Shown here one piece after another: positions 53,504 to 63,867 of a stretch of 64,000 bases of DNA. The position numbers and the translations under genes were made by a program. Origin of the DNA: Phytobacter palmae (lineage in GTDB: Bacteria; Pseudomonadota; Gammaproteobacteria; Enterobacterales; Enterobacteriaceae); contig FONB01000005.1 in assembly GCA_900112785.1 (NCBI GenBank), positions 1 to 64,000 on the forward strand, given 5' to 3'. The notes below the pieces were generated by a model, which was not told the origin of the DNA, made no database searches, and saw only the letters and a list, made by a program, of their open reading frames with translations. Numbering within the stretch: the first letter of the stretch is position 1; each line of letters starts with the position of its first letter.

Positions 53504-54892
53504 ATGTCAATTTCATCTGCCACCCATGCTATTTCTGTCAACCCGGCAACCGGGGAAACCTTGTCTGCTACCCCCTGGGCCAGCCGGGAAGAGGTAGACG
53601 CTGCACTGGAACTTGCCGCCAGGGGCTATCGCCAGTGGCGACAAAAAAGCGTTCATGAGCGTGCGCAGAGTTTGCGTGCGGTCGGTGCGGTGTTACGCCG
53701 TCACGGTGAAGCGATGGCGCAGTTGATTTCTCAGGAGATGGGCAAACCGATAGCCCAGGCGCGCGGCGAAGTCACCAAATCAGCCAACCTGTGCGACTGG
53801 TACGCCGAACACGGCCCGGCGATGCTGGGTTCAGAAGCCACCCTGGTTGAAAACAATCGTGCGACGATTGAATACCGCCCGATGGGGCCGATTCTGGCGG
53901 TGATGCCATGGAACTTTCCGTTATGGCAGGTGATGCGCGGCGCGGTACCGATTCTGCTGGCGGGCAACAGTTATCTGCTTAAGCATGCGCCTAATGTGCT
54001 GGGCTGCGCGGATCTGATCGGCAATATCTTTGCCGAAGCCGGCGTACCGCAGGGTGTGTTTGGCTGGGTGAATGCCACCAACGATGGCGTGAGCCAGGCG
54101 ATAAACGATCCGCGCATTGCGGCGGTAACCGTCACCGGAAGTGTGCGTGCCGGTGCGGCGATAGGCGCCCAGGCCGGTGCTGCGCTGAAAAAATGTGTGC
54201 TGGAACTGGGGGGCTCCGACCCGTTTATCGTTCTCGGTGATGCGGATCTTGAACTGGCCGTGAAAGCGGCAGTGGCCGGACGTTATCAGAATACCGGGCA
54301 GGTTTGCGCGGCGGCAAAGCGCTTTATTGTTGAAGCCAGCATTGCCGATGCCTTCACGGAGAAATTTATTGCGGCGGCGGCTGCCTTAGCGCAGGGTGAA
54401 CCTCTGGATGAGAAAACCTACCTTGGCCCCATGGCGCGTTACGACCTGCGTGATGAGTTGCACGCACAGGTACTGGCGACCCTCAGTGAAGGGGCAACGC
54501 TGGCTCTCGGCGGTGAAAAACCGTCAGGGGCAGGGAACTACTACCCGGCAACTGTACTGACTCATGTGACGCCAGGAATGACTGCTTTTCGTCAGGAGAT
54601 GTTTGGCCCGGTGGCAGCCATCACCGTGGCGCGCGATGCGGAACATGCCCTTGAACTGGCCAATGACAGTGATTTCGGTCTGTCGGCGACGGTATTTACC
54701 GCAGACAGGGCGCTGGCAGAGGATTTTGCCGCTCGCCTGGAGTGTGGCGGGGTCTTTATCAACGGATACAGTGCCAGCGATGCCCGCGTGGCGTTCGGCG
54801 GTGTGAAGAAAAGCGGATTTGGCCGTGAGTTGTCGCATTTTGGCCTGCATGAGTTTTGTAACGTGCAAACCGTATGGAAAGATCGTCTGTGA
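53504..54892 (+). CDS. sad: Sad (YneI), succinate semialdehyde dehydrogenase, NAD-type
   Basis: An aldehyde dehydrogenase of 462 residues, same length as E. coli Sad. Catalytic Cys in 'GQVCAAAKRF', glutamate in 'LELGGSDPFIV', and Asn in 'MPWNFPLW' are present. It oxidises succinate semialdehyde from putrescine and 4-aminobutyrate degradation. GAGAG lies before the ATG; the extended frame 30 codons upstream is not conserved. It is regulated by the divergent PtrR. Confidence 0.95.
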   Translation: MSISSATHAISVNPATGETLSATPWASREEVDAALELAARGYRQWRQKSVHERAQSLRAVGAVLRRHGEAMAQLISQEMGKPIAQARGEVTKSANLCDWYAEHGPAMLGSEATLVENNRATIEYRPMGPILAVMPWNFPLWQVMRGAVPILLAGNSYLLKHAPNVLGCADLIGNIFAEAGVPQGVFGWVNATNDGVSQAINDPRIAAVTVTGSVRAGAAIGAQAGAALKKCVLELGGSDPFIVLGDADLELAVKAAVAGRYQNTGQVCAAAKRFIVEASIADAFTEKFIAAAAALAQGEPLDEKTYLGPMARYDLRDELHAQVLATLSEGATLALGGEKPSGAGNYYPATVLTHVTPGMTAFRQEMFGPVAAITVARDAEHALELANDSDFGLSATVFTADRALAEDFAARLECGGVFINGYSASDARVAFGGVKKSGFGRELSHFGLHEFCNVQTVWKDRL

Positions 54893-54994
54893 TTTTCTGC
54901 GCCCCCTCCCGGGGGCGCGCCGTCTGTGGATGTCATGGTTTCGTCATACTTCTTTCGTAAACTCGCGGGCATCGTGAGGTTATAGAAGAATATC

Positions 54995-56584
54995 ATGAAC
55001 TTAAAGCAAATTTTCCGCCGAATTTTTCGGCAACTGACACCACGGCAGTTCGGCTTACTGGCAGGTATCTTCTGGATAATCGGACTTTTTTCCGCGCTGC
55101 AGATTGCCTCCTCTTTCGTTCTCACCCTGTCGTTACGTGATGCCCAGCATAATGAGCAACTCAATCAACAGGCCCACCTGCAACAAGTTAAAGTCGATGA
55201 AGCCCGCGTGGCGTTACTGGCGGCAAGCGATCTGCTTAACCGCGCGGGCGTCTATTTTATGCAGGATAAAGAGACCGGTTCTGATGGTAGCTGGCATAGC
55301 CTGATGGATGAGGCGCAGACTGCGCTTGCGACCTCACAGAAATCCTGGCAGGCCTGGCTTGCGATGAACCCACCAAAAGATGACGGGCTGGTCAACAGCT
55401 ACCAGCTTTTCTACGGGGCCATCAAAGAGCAGGCCGACGGGCTGGTGAAAACCAATTCGATCGATGCCTTCTTCGCCGTTCCGGCCCAGGCATTTCAGGC
55501 CGATTTTAATGAGAACTACGCGCGCTTCCGGCAGGTCAGTGAAAAGCGGGCCGATGAAGGTCGCCTGACCTTAATGGGCGGATTAGCGCGCCTGCAGCAG
55601 GTATTTGTGCTGGTGCCTGTATTACTGGTGATTATCGCGATTGTAGTCTGGTTTGCCATGTCGCGCTGGGTCATCACACCGCTGCGTCGGCTCATTTTCC
55701 ATATCAACACGCTGGCCGCAGGCGACCTTTCCGCGCCACTGCCGGACGTCAAACGTTTCAGCCGTGAAATTGACCAGATTGCCCTGAGCGTTGACACCAT
55801 GCAGCACGGGCTGCAACAACTGGTCAGCCAGGTGAGTCATGCCACCCGTTCGATGGTAAACAACATTGATAGCCTGGCGCAGGGCAATCAGAAGTTGTAT
55901 CAGCAATCGACCCGTCAGGCACAAGAACTGGAGGATGTGACGACTCATATCGCGACCCTCGAATCCCATGTTGAAGGTAATACCGGCTATGCCCGGCTTG
56001 CCAGCGAACGTGCTGATGAAGCGCGACAGGTTGCTGCGGGAGGCGACAGTATGATGGAGACGGTAAACCAGTCGATGCAGGCGATTGTGGGCCGTGCTTC
56101 TGAAATGCGCGGTATCGTTGAGTTGATAGAAGGGGTGGCTTTCCAGACCAATATTCTGGCGCTTAATGCCGCCATTGAGGCGGCGCATGCGGGTAACCAC
56201 GGCCGAGGTTTTGCTGTTGTGGCAAAAGAAGTTGGGCTGCTGGCGCGTAAGAGCAGTCATTCGACACAAACCATCCAGCAACTGATTAACCACTCCTTGC
56301 AGGGCATTAACGACGGCACTCACGCGGTAAGCAAACTGGAAGATAACCTGCAACAGGTTACCGGCCTGGTCGGTCATCTGAGCGGATTACTGAATGAAAT
56401 CTCCACGGCTACCCTAAGCCAGGGGGAGAGCATCCACCATATGACCCGTCGCCTGCATTCGTTGAATAATGTGGCACGCCGCACCGGGGAACTGGTTACG
56501 GATGCCACCGAAGCTTCCGTGCAGCTGCATAATGATTCTCACGCGCTGATGCAGGCTGTTTCCCGCTTTCGTCTCCCGGCCTGA
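54995..56584 (+). CDS. Methyl-accepting chemotaxis protein (529 aa)
   Basis: A chemoreceptor: helix 1 near residues 20-45, periplasmic TarH-like four-helix domain to about 200, helix 2 near 203-225, HAMP ('ITPLRRLIFHINTLAAGDLS') and a signalling domain with the hairpin tip 'EGVAFQTNILALNAAIEAAH'. The C-terminal CheR/B pentapeptide (NWETF) is absent, so it depends on other receptors for methylation. Close relatives in Enterobacter have unknown ligands. The gene lies between sad and glsB, where E. coli has none. The RBS is weak. Confidence 0.9.
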   Translation: MNLKQIFRRIFRQLTPRQFGLLAGIFWIIGLFSALQIASSFVLTLSLRDAQHNEQLNQQAHLQQVKVDEARVALLAASDLLNRAGVYFMQDKETGSDGSWHSLMDEAQTALATSQKSWQAWLAMNPPKDDGLVNSYQLFYGAIKEQADGLVKTNSIDAFFAVPAQAFQADFNENYARFRQVSEKRADEGRLTLMGGLARLQQVFVLVPVLLVIIAIVVWFAMSRWVITPLRRLIFHINTLAAGDLSAPLPDVKRFSREIDQIALSVDTMQHGLQQLVSQVSHATRSMVNNIDSLAQGNQKLYQQSTRQAQELEDVTTHIATLESHVEGNTGYARLASERADEARQVAAGGDSMMETVNQSMQAIVGRASEMRGIVELIEGVAFQTNILALNAAIEAAHAGNHGRGFAVVAKEVGLLARKSSHSTQTIQQLINHSLQGINDGTHAVSKLEDNLQQVTGLVGHLSGLLNEISTATLSQGESIHHMTRRLHSLNNVARRTGELVTDATEASVQLHNDSHALMQAVSRFRLPA

Positions 56585-56591
56585 TTTTTGC

Positions 56592-56621
56592 TATACTCGC
56601 AGCCCCTTTTACGGCTGCGAG
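56592..56621 (+). promoter_or_regulatory. glsB promoter element and hairpin over the leader
   Basis: An extended -10, TGCTATACT (56589-56597), is followed by a nine-base perfect stem CTCGCAGCC/GGCTGCGAG (56596-56604 and 56613-56621) directly before AAGGA of glsB. The stem ends one base before the ribosome site, so it could stop upstream transcripts or affect translation. Confidence 0.5.
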
Positions 56622-56633
56622 TAAGGATTGGGT

Positions 56634-57560
56634 GTGGCGACAGTCATGAATAATGGCGTACTTGAGGCACTGCTTGAGCAGGTACGTCCGCTGAAAGGTC
56701 AGGGGAAAGTGGCAGACTATATTCCCGCGCTGGCCACTGTTAGCGGGGATAAACTGGGCATCGCTATTTGTACCGTCAGTGGTGAACAGTTCGAGGCAGG
56801 TGATGCCGACGAACGTTTTTCAATTCAGTCCCTTTCAAAAGTCCTCAGCCTTGTGGTGGCGATGAACCATTACGAAGAGGATGAAATCTGGACGCGTGTT
56901 GGCAAAGACCCCTCCGGCCAGCCGTTTAACTCACTTTTACAGCTGGAGATAGAACAGGGAAAACCGCGTAATCCGTTTATTAATGCGGGTGCGCTGGTCG
57001 TCTGCGATATGTTGCAAAGTCGCCTTAGCGCCCCGCGCCAGCGGATGCTGGAAATCGTGCGCAAACTTTCCGCCACGCCGGATATTGCTTTCGACAGCGT
57101 GGTAGCCCGTTCAGAGTTCGAACATTCCGCACGTAACGCGGCGATTGCCTGGCTGATGAAATCCTTTGGGAACTTCAATAATGATGTTGCCACGGTACTG
57201 CAAAACTACTTTCACTACTGTGCGCTGAAAATGAGCTGTGTCGAGCTGGCGCGTACTTTTCTCTTTCTGGCCGATAAAGGTACGGCACCGCATCTTGCAG
57301 AGCCGGTGTTAACGCCGCAACAAACACGCCAGGTCAACGCGCTGATGGCGACCAGCGGGATGTATCAAAATGCCGGGGAGTTCGCCTGGCGCGTTGGATT
57401 ACCCGCAAAATCGGGCGTGGGGGGTGGGATTGTGGCGATTGTCCCGCAAGAGATGGCCATTGCGGTCTGGAGCCCGGAACTGGACGAGGCCGGAAATTCA
57501 CTGGCGGGGATTGCCTTACTGGAGGCGCTCACCCAACAACTGGGGCGTTCGGTGTACTGA
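56634..57560 (+). CDS. glsB: GlsB, glutaminase 2 (GTG start)
   Basis: A serine-dependent beta-lactamase-like glutaminase of 308 residues, identical in length to E. coli GlsB (YneH). The nucleophile Ser is in '[13 protein letters not shown]' with the SxxK motif, and '[10 protein letters not shown]', 'KSGVGGGI' are intact. It hydrolyses glutamine to glutamate and ammonia. GTG preferred over an in-frame upstream TTG because AAGGA lies four bases before it. The next gene, yneG, overlaps by one base. Confidence 0.95.
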   Translation: MATVMNNGVLEALLEQVRPLKGQGKVADYIPALATVSGDKLGIAICTVSGEQFEAGDADERFSIQSLSKVLSLVVAMNHYEEDEIWTRVGKDPSGQPFNSLLQLEIEQGKPRNPFINAGALVVCDMLQSRLSAPRQRMLEIVRKLSATPDIAFDSVVARSEFEHSARNAAIAWLMKSFGNFNNDVATVLQNYFHYCALKMSCVELARTFLFLADKGTAPHLAEPVLTPQQTRQVNALMATSGMYQNAGEFAWRVGLPAKSGVGGGIVAIVPQEMAIAVWSPELDEAGNSLAGIALLEALTQQLGRSVY

Positions 57561-57916
57561 TGTCTGAGCTCGATTCTCTGTTTGCGCGGCTTGCCCGCTC
57601 CACTTTTCGTTCCCGCTTTCGTCTGGGGGCGAAAGAGCGTCAGTACTGTATGGAAAAAGGGGCAGAGGTGATCGCGACGCATGCGGCTGACTTTGTTGCC
57701 CGGCGTCTGGCCCCGGCGTTACCGCACAATGATGGCAAACAGACGCCCATGCGCGGTCATCCGGTCTTTATTGCTCAGCATGCCACTGCCACCTGTTGTC
57801 GGGGGTGCCTGGCAAAATGGCACGCCATTCCGGCAGGTGTTGAGCTCACCGAGGCGCAACAGCGCTATATTGTCGGCGTTATTTACCACTGGCTGGTCCT
57901 GCAAATGAATTCATAA
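57560..57916 (+). CDS. yneG: YneG, DUF4186 protein
   Basis: A 118-residue protein with the conserved 'RSRFRLGAKERQYCMEKG', 'HPVFIAQHATATCCRGCLAKWH' and 'RYIVGVIYHWL' of DUF4186. The cysteine-rich CCRGC motif may bind metal. The start overlaps the glsB stop (TGATG), so translation is coupled. Conserved in this order in E. coli; function unknown. Confidence 0.92.
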   Translation: MSELDSLFARLARSTFRSRFRLGAKERQYCMEKGAEVIATHAADFVARRLAPALPHNDGKQTPMRGHPVFIAQHATATCCRGCLAKWHAIPAGVELTEAQQRYIVGVIYHWLVLQMNS

Positions 57917-58040
57917 CACTAATGAATCAGGCGATAAACGCGTGTTACAAGGCTGTTATATATGCATTACATGTTAAGCTATACGCAATTTTTGCCGCGT
58001 CGAAATGACCAGCTACATCCTTACCTGGGGTTGATATGTA

Positions 58041-59486
58041 ATGCGTGCTCTTTTTTCGCCCACCTTTCGTCTGCTGCGAAATGATCAGCCATTCATCAAC
58101 GCGGCGGTGATTTTTTTCATCACCACGCTTTTTTATTTTGTTGGGGCGATGTTGCGTCTGGTCGAGGCGCTTTCGCTCTTCTGGCCGCTAAACGCAGTGA
58201 TGGCAGGGATTTTTGCCCGTTACGCTTTTTTACAGCGCTGGCCTTACTATCTGATAAGTTTTCTGGCAATGCTCATCTACGATGGCTTCACCACATCGTG
58301 GGGCTGGTCATCGGTGGTGATTAACCTTTCCAATATGGTTTTTATCGTGACCATGGCGCAACTGGTGCAGCGCGAACAGCGGCTTATGCGTCATGCGCCA
58401 CAACCCATAAACGCACTTAATCTTTTTGTTTACTGCCTGGTAGCGGCGATGCTCTGCGCTCTTTTCGGCGCTTTTGGATCGATGGGAGTGGTTATCAACC
58501 AGGATTTTCTGATGGCGTTTGGCGACTGGTTCAGCGAGCAGTTCTCGACAGGGGTACTGATCCTGCCTTGCATCCTGACGGCTGTCTGGCCGTCAAGGGA
58601 GCCTGCTTTTAATAGCAAAACGCTGCTGCCCGTAGTTGCGTTGATGGTCTCCGTTCTGGGCTCGGTGTTGGTCGGTGGCGCGGGCAGCCTGGCATTGCCC
58701 CTGCCGGCGCTTATCTGGTGCGCCGTCACCTTCTCCTTGCCGGTGACCTGTCTGTTGACATTAATAACCGGTGGGCTGGAAATTATTCTGATAGCCAACG
58801 GAATGATCAATATTTTCGTCGCCTCGCCGTTGCAGATGTCGCGCATGTTTTCAGCCCGGCTGGGAATAGCCACTATGGCAATTTGCCCGGTCATTGTCTC
58901 TGTCAGCATGGAGACCATCAACCGTCTGATGCGTCATGTCTCCCTGCGCGCGGATTACGATTTCCTGACCCGTGTTTACTCCCGTTCCGGCCTGTACGAA
59001 GCGCTCAACCGCGACAGTAATAGCTTTGCTGATAAACACCTGACCGTCATGCTACTGGATATCGATTACTTCAAAAGCATCAACGATAACTACGGGCACG
59101 AGTGTGGCGACCAGGTGCTAGCCTCATTTGCGCAGAAGGTACGCCAGGAGTTGGGTGAGAAGGGCGTGGTTGCCCGCATGGGGGGGGAAGAGTTCGCGGT
59201 GGTGGCCATCACCGCCGGTCCACAAGCGGGTCTGTTGTTGGCTGAACGTCTGCGTAAGTCGGTTGAGGAACATCTTTTTCACTGGCATGCCCGGACACTG
59301 CACCTGACGGTCAGTATTGGTGTCAGTAACGGGTCGGTGGTTTCCGGTTCGTTGACGGAGGTCTTTAATAAATTACTCGCTGAGGCGGATGAGTATCTTT
59401 ATCGTTCCAAAAAGGCGGGGCGAAATCGCTCCAGCATGCGTCAGTCGTCAATGGAAGAAACCTTAAACCCTTCCGTCGGTTTCTAA
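58041..59486 (+). CDS. dgcF: MASE1-GGDEF diguanylate cyclase (DgcF/YneF-like)
   Basis: A membrane-bound diguanylate cyclase. The N-terminal MASE1 domain has about eight helices up to residue 300, followed by GGDEF with 'DYDFLTRVYSRSGLYEAL' and the active-site variant 'RMGGEEF'. It makes cyclic di-GMP from two GTP. It corresponds in position to E. coli YneF (dgcF), which is often 5'-truncated; this 481-residue frame appears complete. The first of three consecutive cyclases. Confidence 0.9.
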   Translation: MRALFSPTFRLLRNDQPFINAAVIFFITTLFYFVGAMLRLVEALSLFWPLNAVMAGIFARYAFLQRWPYYLISFLAMLIYDGFTTSWGWSSVVINLSNMVFIVTMAQLVQREQRLMRHAPQPINALNLFVYCLVAAMLCALFGAFGSMGVVINQDFLMAFGDWFSEQFSTGVLILPCILTAVWPSREPAFNSKTLLPVVALMVSVLGSVLVGGAGSLALPLPALIWCAVTFSLPVTCLLTLITGGLEIILIANGMINIFVASPLQMSRMFSARLGIATMAICPVIVSVSMETINRLMRHVSLRADYDFLTRVYSRSGLYEALNRDSNSFADKHLTVMLLDIDYFKSINDNYGHECGDQVLASFAQKVRQELGEKGVVARMGGEEFAVVAITAGPQAGLLLAERLRKSVEEHLFHWHARTLHLTVSIGVSNGSVVSGSLTEVFNKLLAEADEYLYRSKKAGRNRSSMRQSSMEETLNPSVGF

Positions 59487-59635
59487 GACCGATCGATTGC
59501 TGAACTACCTGATTCGACAGACCGTGTTTGTGGTGTTATAAGGCAATGCGATAGATATAAGTTATTAAAATACTTGCTACAAATTTTCATCGTCAATACT
59601 ATAACCGAGTATATGTATCGGAAATAATTTGCGCC

Positions 59636-60691
59636 ATGAATGGATCTGACAATTTGAAGAAAAGCGAGCGGATCACTGGCGGCAGGTTTGTCAGGCGCAT
59701 GTACCTGATGCGTATTCTTGGGACATTTCTCTGTTTTTTTCCCATTCTTTCAGTATTGCTTGAACTACATCGCCCCCTCTGGCTGATACTTTTGCTGTGC
59801 GCAAACGCCTTTATCTGGCCGACGCTGGCCTTTTTGCGAGCCCGTCGCTCCGATACGCCTCTGACCCTGGAACATCAAAACCTGATTTTAGACGCCGGTG
59901 CCGGGGGATTCTGGATAGCGATGATGGCGGTTAACCCACTGCCTTCTGTGGTCATCGCCACGATCCTGTTATCCGACAGACTCTCGGCGGGCGGCATTGA
60001 CCTGATGCGTAAAGCCGGTCTGTTAATGCTGTCAGCATTTGCAGCAGGTTGGGTTGCGCAGGGGATGAATGTTGATGTGCAAGTGACCCAGCGCACCATG
60101 TTCGCTACGCTGCCGTTGATTGCTATTTATATGGTGGCGCTGAGCGTACTGACCGACAACATTGCCGTAAAGCTGCGTAATAAAAGCCGCGAGCTGGAAC
60201 GTATTGCAATGATGGACCCCCTGCTGGATATTGCTAACCGCCGCCTGCTGGAAAAACGTATCCAGTATGAACTCGATAAATTGCGCGAATCGCCACGTAA
60301 TTCGATGCTGATGTTCATCGATATTGATAATTTTAAAGAAGTTAACGACCGGTTTGGCCATAAAGTGGGCGATGCGCTGCTGGTTACGGTGTCGAAGATT
60401 TTGCATGCCGCTACGCGAAAAACGGATACGCCGGCCCGTCTTGGGGGGGATGAGTTCGTCATTTTGCTTCCTGATACCCCACAGGAAGAGGCGCTTACCG
60501 TTGCGAGGCGAATTATGGATTCAGCCGCCGTGATGAGCGTAAGCCAGGAGTATGCCTTCCATTGTACCCTCAGTATTGGCATTGCCAGTGCAACCCAGGA
60601 AATGCAAAACGTCACCGACTGGCTGAAAGCGGCTGATGACGCCCTCTATAAAGCAAAACGCCGCGGCAAAAATCAAATCTATTCACACTGA
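59636..60691 (+). CDS. MASE2-GGDEF diguanylate cyclase
   Basis: An N-terminal membrane domain with about five helices (residues 20-180, opening 'RFVRRMYLMRILGTFLCFF', as in MASE2 of AdrA/DgcC) is linked to a GGDEF domain with 'MMDPLLDIANRRLL' and active-site 'LGGDEF'. GTP-binding 'DIDNFKEVNDRFGH' is intact. It is thus an active diguanylate cyclase candidate. E. coli has no gene here; a transposition or an Enterobacter-specific duplication may explain it. Confidence 0.9.
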   Translation: MNGSDNLKKSERITGGRFVRRMYLMRILGTFLCFFPILSVLLELHRPLWLILLLCANAFIWPTLAFLRARRSDTPLTLEHQNLILDAGAGGFWIAMMAVNPLPSVVIATILLSDRLSAGGIDLMRKAGLLMLSAFAAGWVAQGMNVDVQVTQRTMFATLPLIAIYMVALSVLTDNIAVKLRNKSRELERIAMMDPLLDIANRRLLEKRIQYELDKLRESPRNSMLMFIDIDNFKEVNDRFGHKVGDALLVTVSKILHAATRKTDTPARLGGDEFVILLPDTPQEEALTVARRIMDSAAVMSVSQEYAFHCTLSIGIASATQEMQNVTDWLKAADDALYKAKRRGKNQIYSH

Positions 60692-60801
60692 CAAACGTGC
60701 TGAATACGCTAAGCTTTATCCTGTACACCGCGACTCGATCGCTCGATCACGTCTTATTTACGCGGACACCTGCCGATACTGACTAGCGAGATAGGTTCTT
60801 T

Positions 60802-61770
60802 ATGAAAACTCCTGCAATTCCCATTGATGAGGAAAAACGCCTGGCGTCGTTACGCGAATCCGGGTTGCTTGATACAGGAACCAGCGAACGTTTCGACCGA
60901 CTAACAAGGCTGGCAAAGCGGTTATTCAATGTGCCAATCGCGCTGGTGACGCTGGTGGGTGAAAAGACCCTGCATTTCAAAACCAGCGACGGCGCTGCCC
61001 ACGAAAACCTGCCGCGCCATCTCTCTTTTTGCGGTCATACCATCCTTAGCGCAACACCGCTTATCATCAACGATGCCGGTTGCGACGAGCGCTTTTGTGA
61101 TAACCCGCTGGTAACCGGAGAATCCCATCTGCGTTTTTATGCAGGCTATCCACTGCGCCTGCCTGATGGTGCGCTGGTAGGCTCATTTTGCCTGCTCGAT
61201 CGCAACCCGCGCGGTTTCTCGTCCGCTGAGGTGGATATTCTGAAAGATTTTGCACTGATCGTGGAAAATGAGTTTGCGGTGATGAGCGCGGCTACCACCG
61301 ATGAACTCACCGGGTTATTTAACCGCCGCGCTTTTGATAACCTGGTAAAATTTGCGATTAAGAGCGCCCGTCGTCGCGCTGAGCCGCTTGCGCTGGCATG
61401 GCTGGATCTCGACGGCTTTAAGCAGATTAATGATAACTGGGGCCATAACGAGGGTGATGAAGCCCTGCGTTCGATGGCGAAAGTCATGCGTGAAAGCTTC
61501 CGTGAAGCGGATCTGTTAGTGCGTTATGGCGGAGATGAGTTCGCGGTTCTTTTCTCTGACACGCATGAACAGGGAGCCTGGATTGCCGTTGAGTACCTGG
61601 TTGAGCAGACCGAAGCCTGGAACCAGGCTTCCGGCAAACCCTGGAAGCTCGCCTTCTCCTGGGGGGTAAGTGAGTTCGATCATAACGGTAATGGCGATAT
61701 AAAAAGCTGGCTGGAAGATGCGGACGCCAGGATGTACGCCATGAAGACCAAAAACCATCGCGAACGCTGA
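60802..61770 (+). CDS. GAF-GGDEF cytosolic diguanylate cyclase
   Basis: A soluble cyclase of 322 residues. Residues 10-155 are a GAF domain ('LDTGTSERFDRLTRLAKRLF', 'FCGHTILSATPLII', 'RFYAGYPLRLPDGALVGSFC') and the rest a GGDEF domain ('DELTGLFNRRAF', 'LDLDGFKQINDNWGH', 'YGGDEF'). The GAF domain of this subfamily senses small ligands or redox state. It lies 110 bases after the MASE2 cyclase, so a separate promoter is possible. Confidence 0.9.
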   Translation: MKTPAIPIDEEKRLASLRESGLLDTGTSERFDRLTRLAKRLFNVPIALVTLVGEKTLHFKTSDGAAHENLPRHLSFCGHTILSATPLIINDAGCDERFCDNPLVTGESHLRFYAGYPLRLPDGALVGSFCLLDRNPRGFSSAEVDILKDFALIVENEFAVMSAATTDELTGLFNRRAFDNLVKFAIKSARRRAEPLALAWLDLDGFKQINDNWGHNEGDEALRSMAKVMRESFREADLLVRYGGDEFAVLFSDTHEQGAWIAVEYLVEQTEAWNQASGKPWKLAFSWGVSEFDHNGNGDIKSWLEDADARMYAMKTKNHRER

Positions 61771-62166
61771 TGCCATAGCTAAATCTCTGACAGTGGATGT
61801 TGTGTTTACAATCTGTTGATCGCCTGGTGGTTGCTTTTAAGGATTAAAAAGCACCACTTCCTCTTCTGTTCGCCTTTTTTGCACCCGCGAAATTCGTGCC
61901 CGTAACACTGGCTGCAGGACGTAATCTTTTTATACCCGCAATGGCTGGCAGAAAGCCGGCAATAGCCCGCAATTGCCTTGACGCCGGATGGCACAAGGTT
62001 TGCGGCGAGCGTTTTTATACGTTTTTGTGACGGGTGTTGCATTTTTGGGACTACCGCTGGAAATGTTGTCTCGCTTTGATCAAAACAGGGGTTCATGGTC
62101 GAAAAGTTTGATAAGTTATTAGACCAATCTTAACAGGTTGTATGACTAATCAAAAAGGAACCCATT
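61771..62166. other. uxaB upstream region
   Basis: No confident gene. A minus-strand, cysteine-rich frame (61806-62042 from an ATG) is open but has a weak ribosome site. The 60 bases before uxaB hold ATTAGACCAAT and GGTTGTATGACTAA, which resemble half-sites of ExuR/UxuR operators; they are weak. Confidence 0.45.
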
Positions 62167-63618
62167 GTGAACACTGTTAACCGTCGCGATTTTCCCGGCG
62201 CTTCTTACCCTGAGCGTGTGATTCAGTTTGGCGAAGGCAACTTTCTGCGAGCCTTTGTTGACTGGCAGATCGATTTACTGAATGAGCACACTGACCTGGA
62301 TGCGGGAGTGGTGATTGTTCGTCCAATCGACAGCGACTTCCCGCCCTCGCTGAGCACCCAGGACGGTTTGTATACCACTATCATCCGTGGCCTGAATGAG
62401 CAGGGCGAAGCGGTCAGCGACTCGCGCCTGATCCGCTGCGTGAATCGTGAAATCAGTGTTTACGGGCAGTACGATGAGTTCCTGAAACTTGCGCATAACC
62501 CACAGATGCGTTTTGTCTTCTCCAACACCACCGAAGCCGGTATCAGCTACCACGCTGGCGATAAATTCGATGATGCGCCCGCTGTTAGCTATCCGGCTAA
62601 ACTGACCCGTCTGTTATTCGAACGTTTCAGCCATTTTAACGGCGCGGCAGACAAAGGCTGGGTCATCATCCCGTGTGAACTGATCGATTACAACGGTGAC
62701 GCGCTGCGTGAACTGGTGCTGCGTTATGCGCAGGACTGGGCGCTGGGCGACGCGTTCGTGGCATGGCTCAACACCGCGAACACCTTCTGCTCCACGCTGG
62801 TTGACCGTATCGTAACGGGCTATCCGCGCGATGAAGTGGCAAAAATTGAAGCGGAGCTGGGCTACCATGACAACTTCCTCGACACTGCAGAACACTTCTA
62901 TCTGTTTGTGATTCAGGGCCCGCAGTCTCTGGCCGCCGAGTTGCGTCTGGACAAATACCCGCTGAACGTGCTTATCGTCGATGACATCAAGCCGTATAAA
63001 GAGCGCAAAGTCGCTATTCTGAATGGCGCGCATACCGCACTGGTTCCTGTCGCCTTCCAGGCTGGTCTCGATACCGTGGGCGAAGCCATGAACGACAGCG
63101 AAATCTGTGCCTTTGTTGAGAAGGCGATTTATGAGGAGATCATCCCGGTTCTTGACCTGCCGCGTGATGAGCTGGAATCCTTTGCCAGCGCGGTGACCGG
63201 ACGTTTCCGTAACCCGTACATTAAACACCAGTTGCTCTCTATTGCCTTAAACGGCATGACCAAATTCCGTACCCGCATTCTGCCGCAATTGCTGGCAGGG
63301 CAGAAAGCCACCGGTAAATTGCCAGCGCGCCTGACCTTCGCGCTGGCCGCGCTGATTGCTTTCTACCGCGCAGACCGCAATGGCGAAGCTTATCCGGTAC
63401 AGGACGATGCACACTGGATCACCCGTTATCAGCAGCTGTGGGGCCAGCATGGCGACCATCAGATTAGCACCAGCGATCTGGTGAAAGCGGTGCTGTCGGT
63501 AAGCGACCACTGGGAGCAGGATCTGACTCAGGTAAACGGACTGGTAGAACAGGTTTCTCTGGATCTCGACGCTATCCTGCTGCAGGGCATGCGTCAGGCT
63601 GTAAAACCGCTGTGCTAA
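62167..63618 (+). CDS. uxaB: UxaB, tagaturonate reductase (altronate oxidoreductase), GTG start
   Basis: A 483-residue NAD-dependent polyol dehydrogenase of the mannitol dehydrogenase family that reduces D-tagaturonate to D-altronate in galacturonate breakdown. The NAD region '[15 protein letters not shown]' and catalytic '[17 protein letters not shown]' (with the Lys, Asn and His) are intact. Full-length agreement with E. coli UxaB. GTG with AAGGA seven bases before. Probably regulated by ExuR. Confidence 0.96.
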   Translation: MNTVNRRDFPGASYPERVIQFGEGNFLRAFVDWQIDLLNEHTDLDAGVVIVRPIDSDFPPSLSTQDGLYTTIIRGLNEQGEAVSDSRLIRCVNREISVYGQYDEFLKLAHNPQMRFVFSNTTEAGISYHAGDKFDDAPAVSYPAKLTRLLFERFSHFNGAADKGWVIIPCELIDYNGDALRELVLRYAQDWALGDAFVAWLNTANTFCSTLVDRIVTGYPRDEVAKIEAELGYHDNFLDTAEHFYLFVIQGPQSLAAELRLDKYPLNVLIVDDIKPYKERKVAILNGAHTALVPVAFQAGLDTVGEAMNDSEICAFVEKAIYEEIIPVLDLPRDELESFASAVTGRFRNPYIKHQLLSIALNGMTKFRTRILPQLLAGQKATGKLPARLTFALAALIAFYRADRNGEAYPVQDDAHWITRYQQLWGQHGDHQISTSDLVKAVLSVSDHWEQDLTQVNGLVEQVSLDLDAILLQGMRQAVKPLC

Positions 63619-63641
63619 TAGTCTTCTGCATTGAGTTTGAC

Positions 63642-63668
63642 AACCCGGCATCAGCCGGGTTTTCTTTT
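63642..63668 (+). terminator. uxaB terminator
   Basis: An eight-base stem AACCCGGC/GCCGGGTT with a four-base loop and T-rich tail, 23 bases after the stop. Confidence 0.9.
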
Positions 63669-63867
63669 TAATGGATTTAGTTACAACATACTATTTATTA
63701 CGCCAACAACACGCGCATCAGAATCGGCGGAAAAAAACAAAAAGGTCTGTCAGGATGGAAGATCTTTTCTATACTTTATTGTGCCACACCAGTGCCGATA
63801 CGTTCGGCCAGGGAAATCCGTTGTTGCCGCAGCCTGGCGCAACAAGAACGAAAGAGAGGGACAAGCA

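Noticed and set aside
54896..54922. GCGCCCC/GGGGCGC hairpin after sad
   Set aside because: No following T-tract, so I do not call it a terminator; kept only as an inverted repeat.
54930..54994. Flagellar sigma-28 promoter for the chemoreceptor
   Set aside because: TAAA is present but the -10 does not resemble GCCGATAA.
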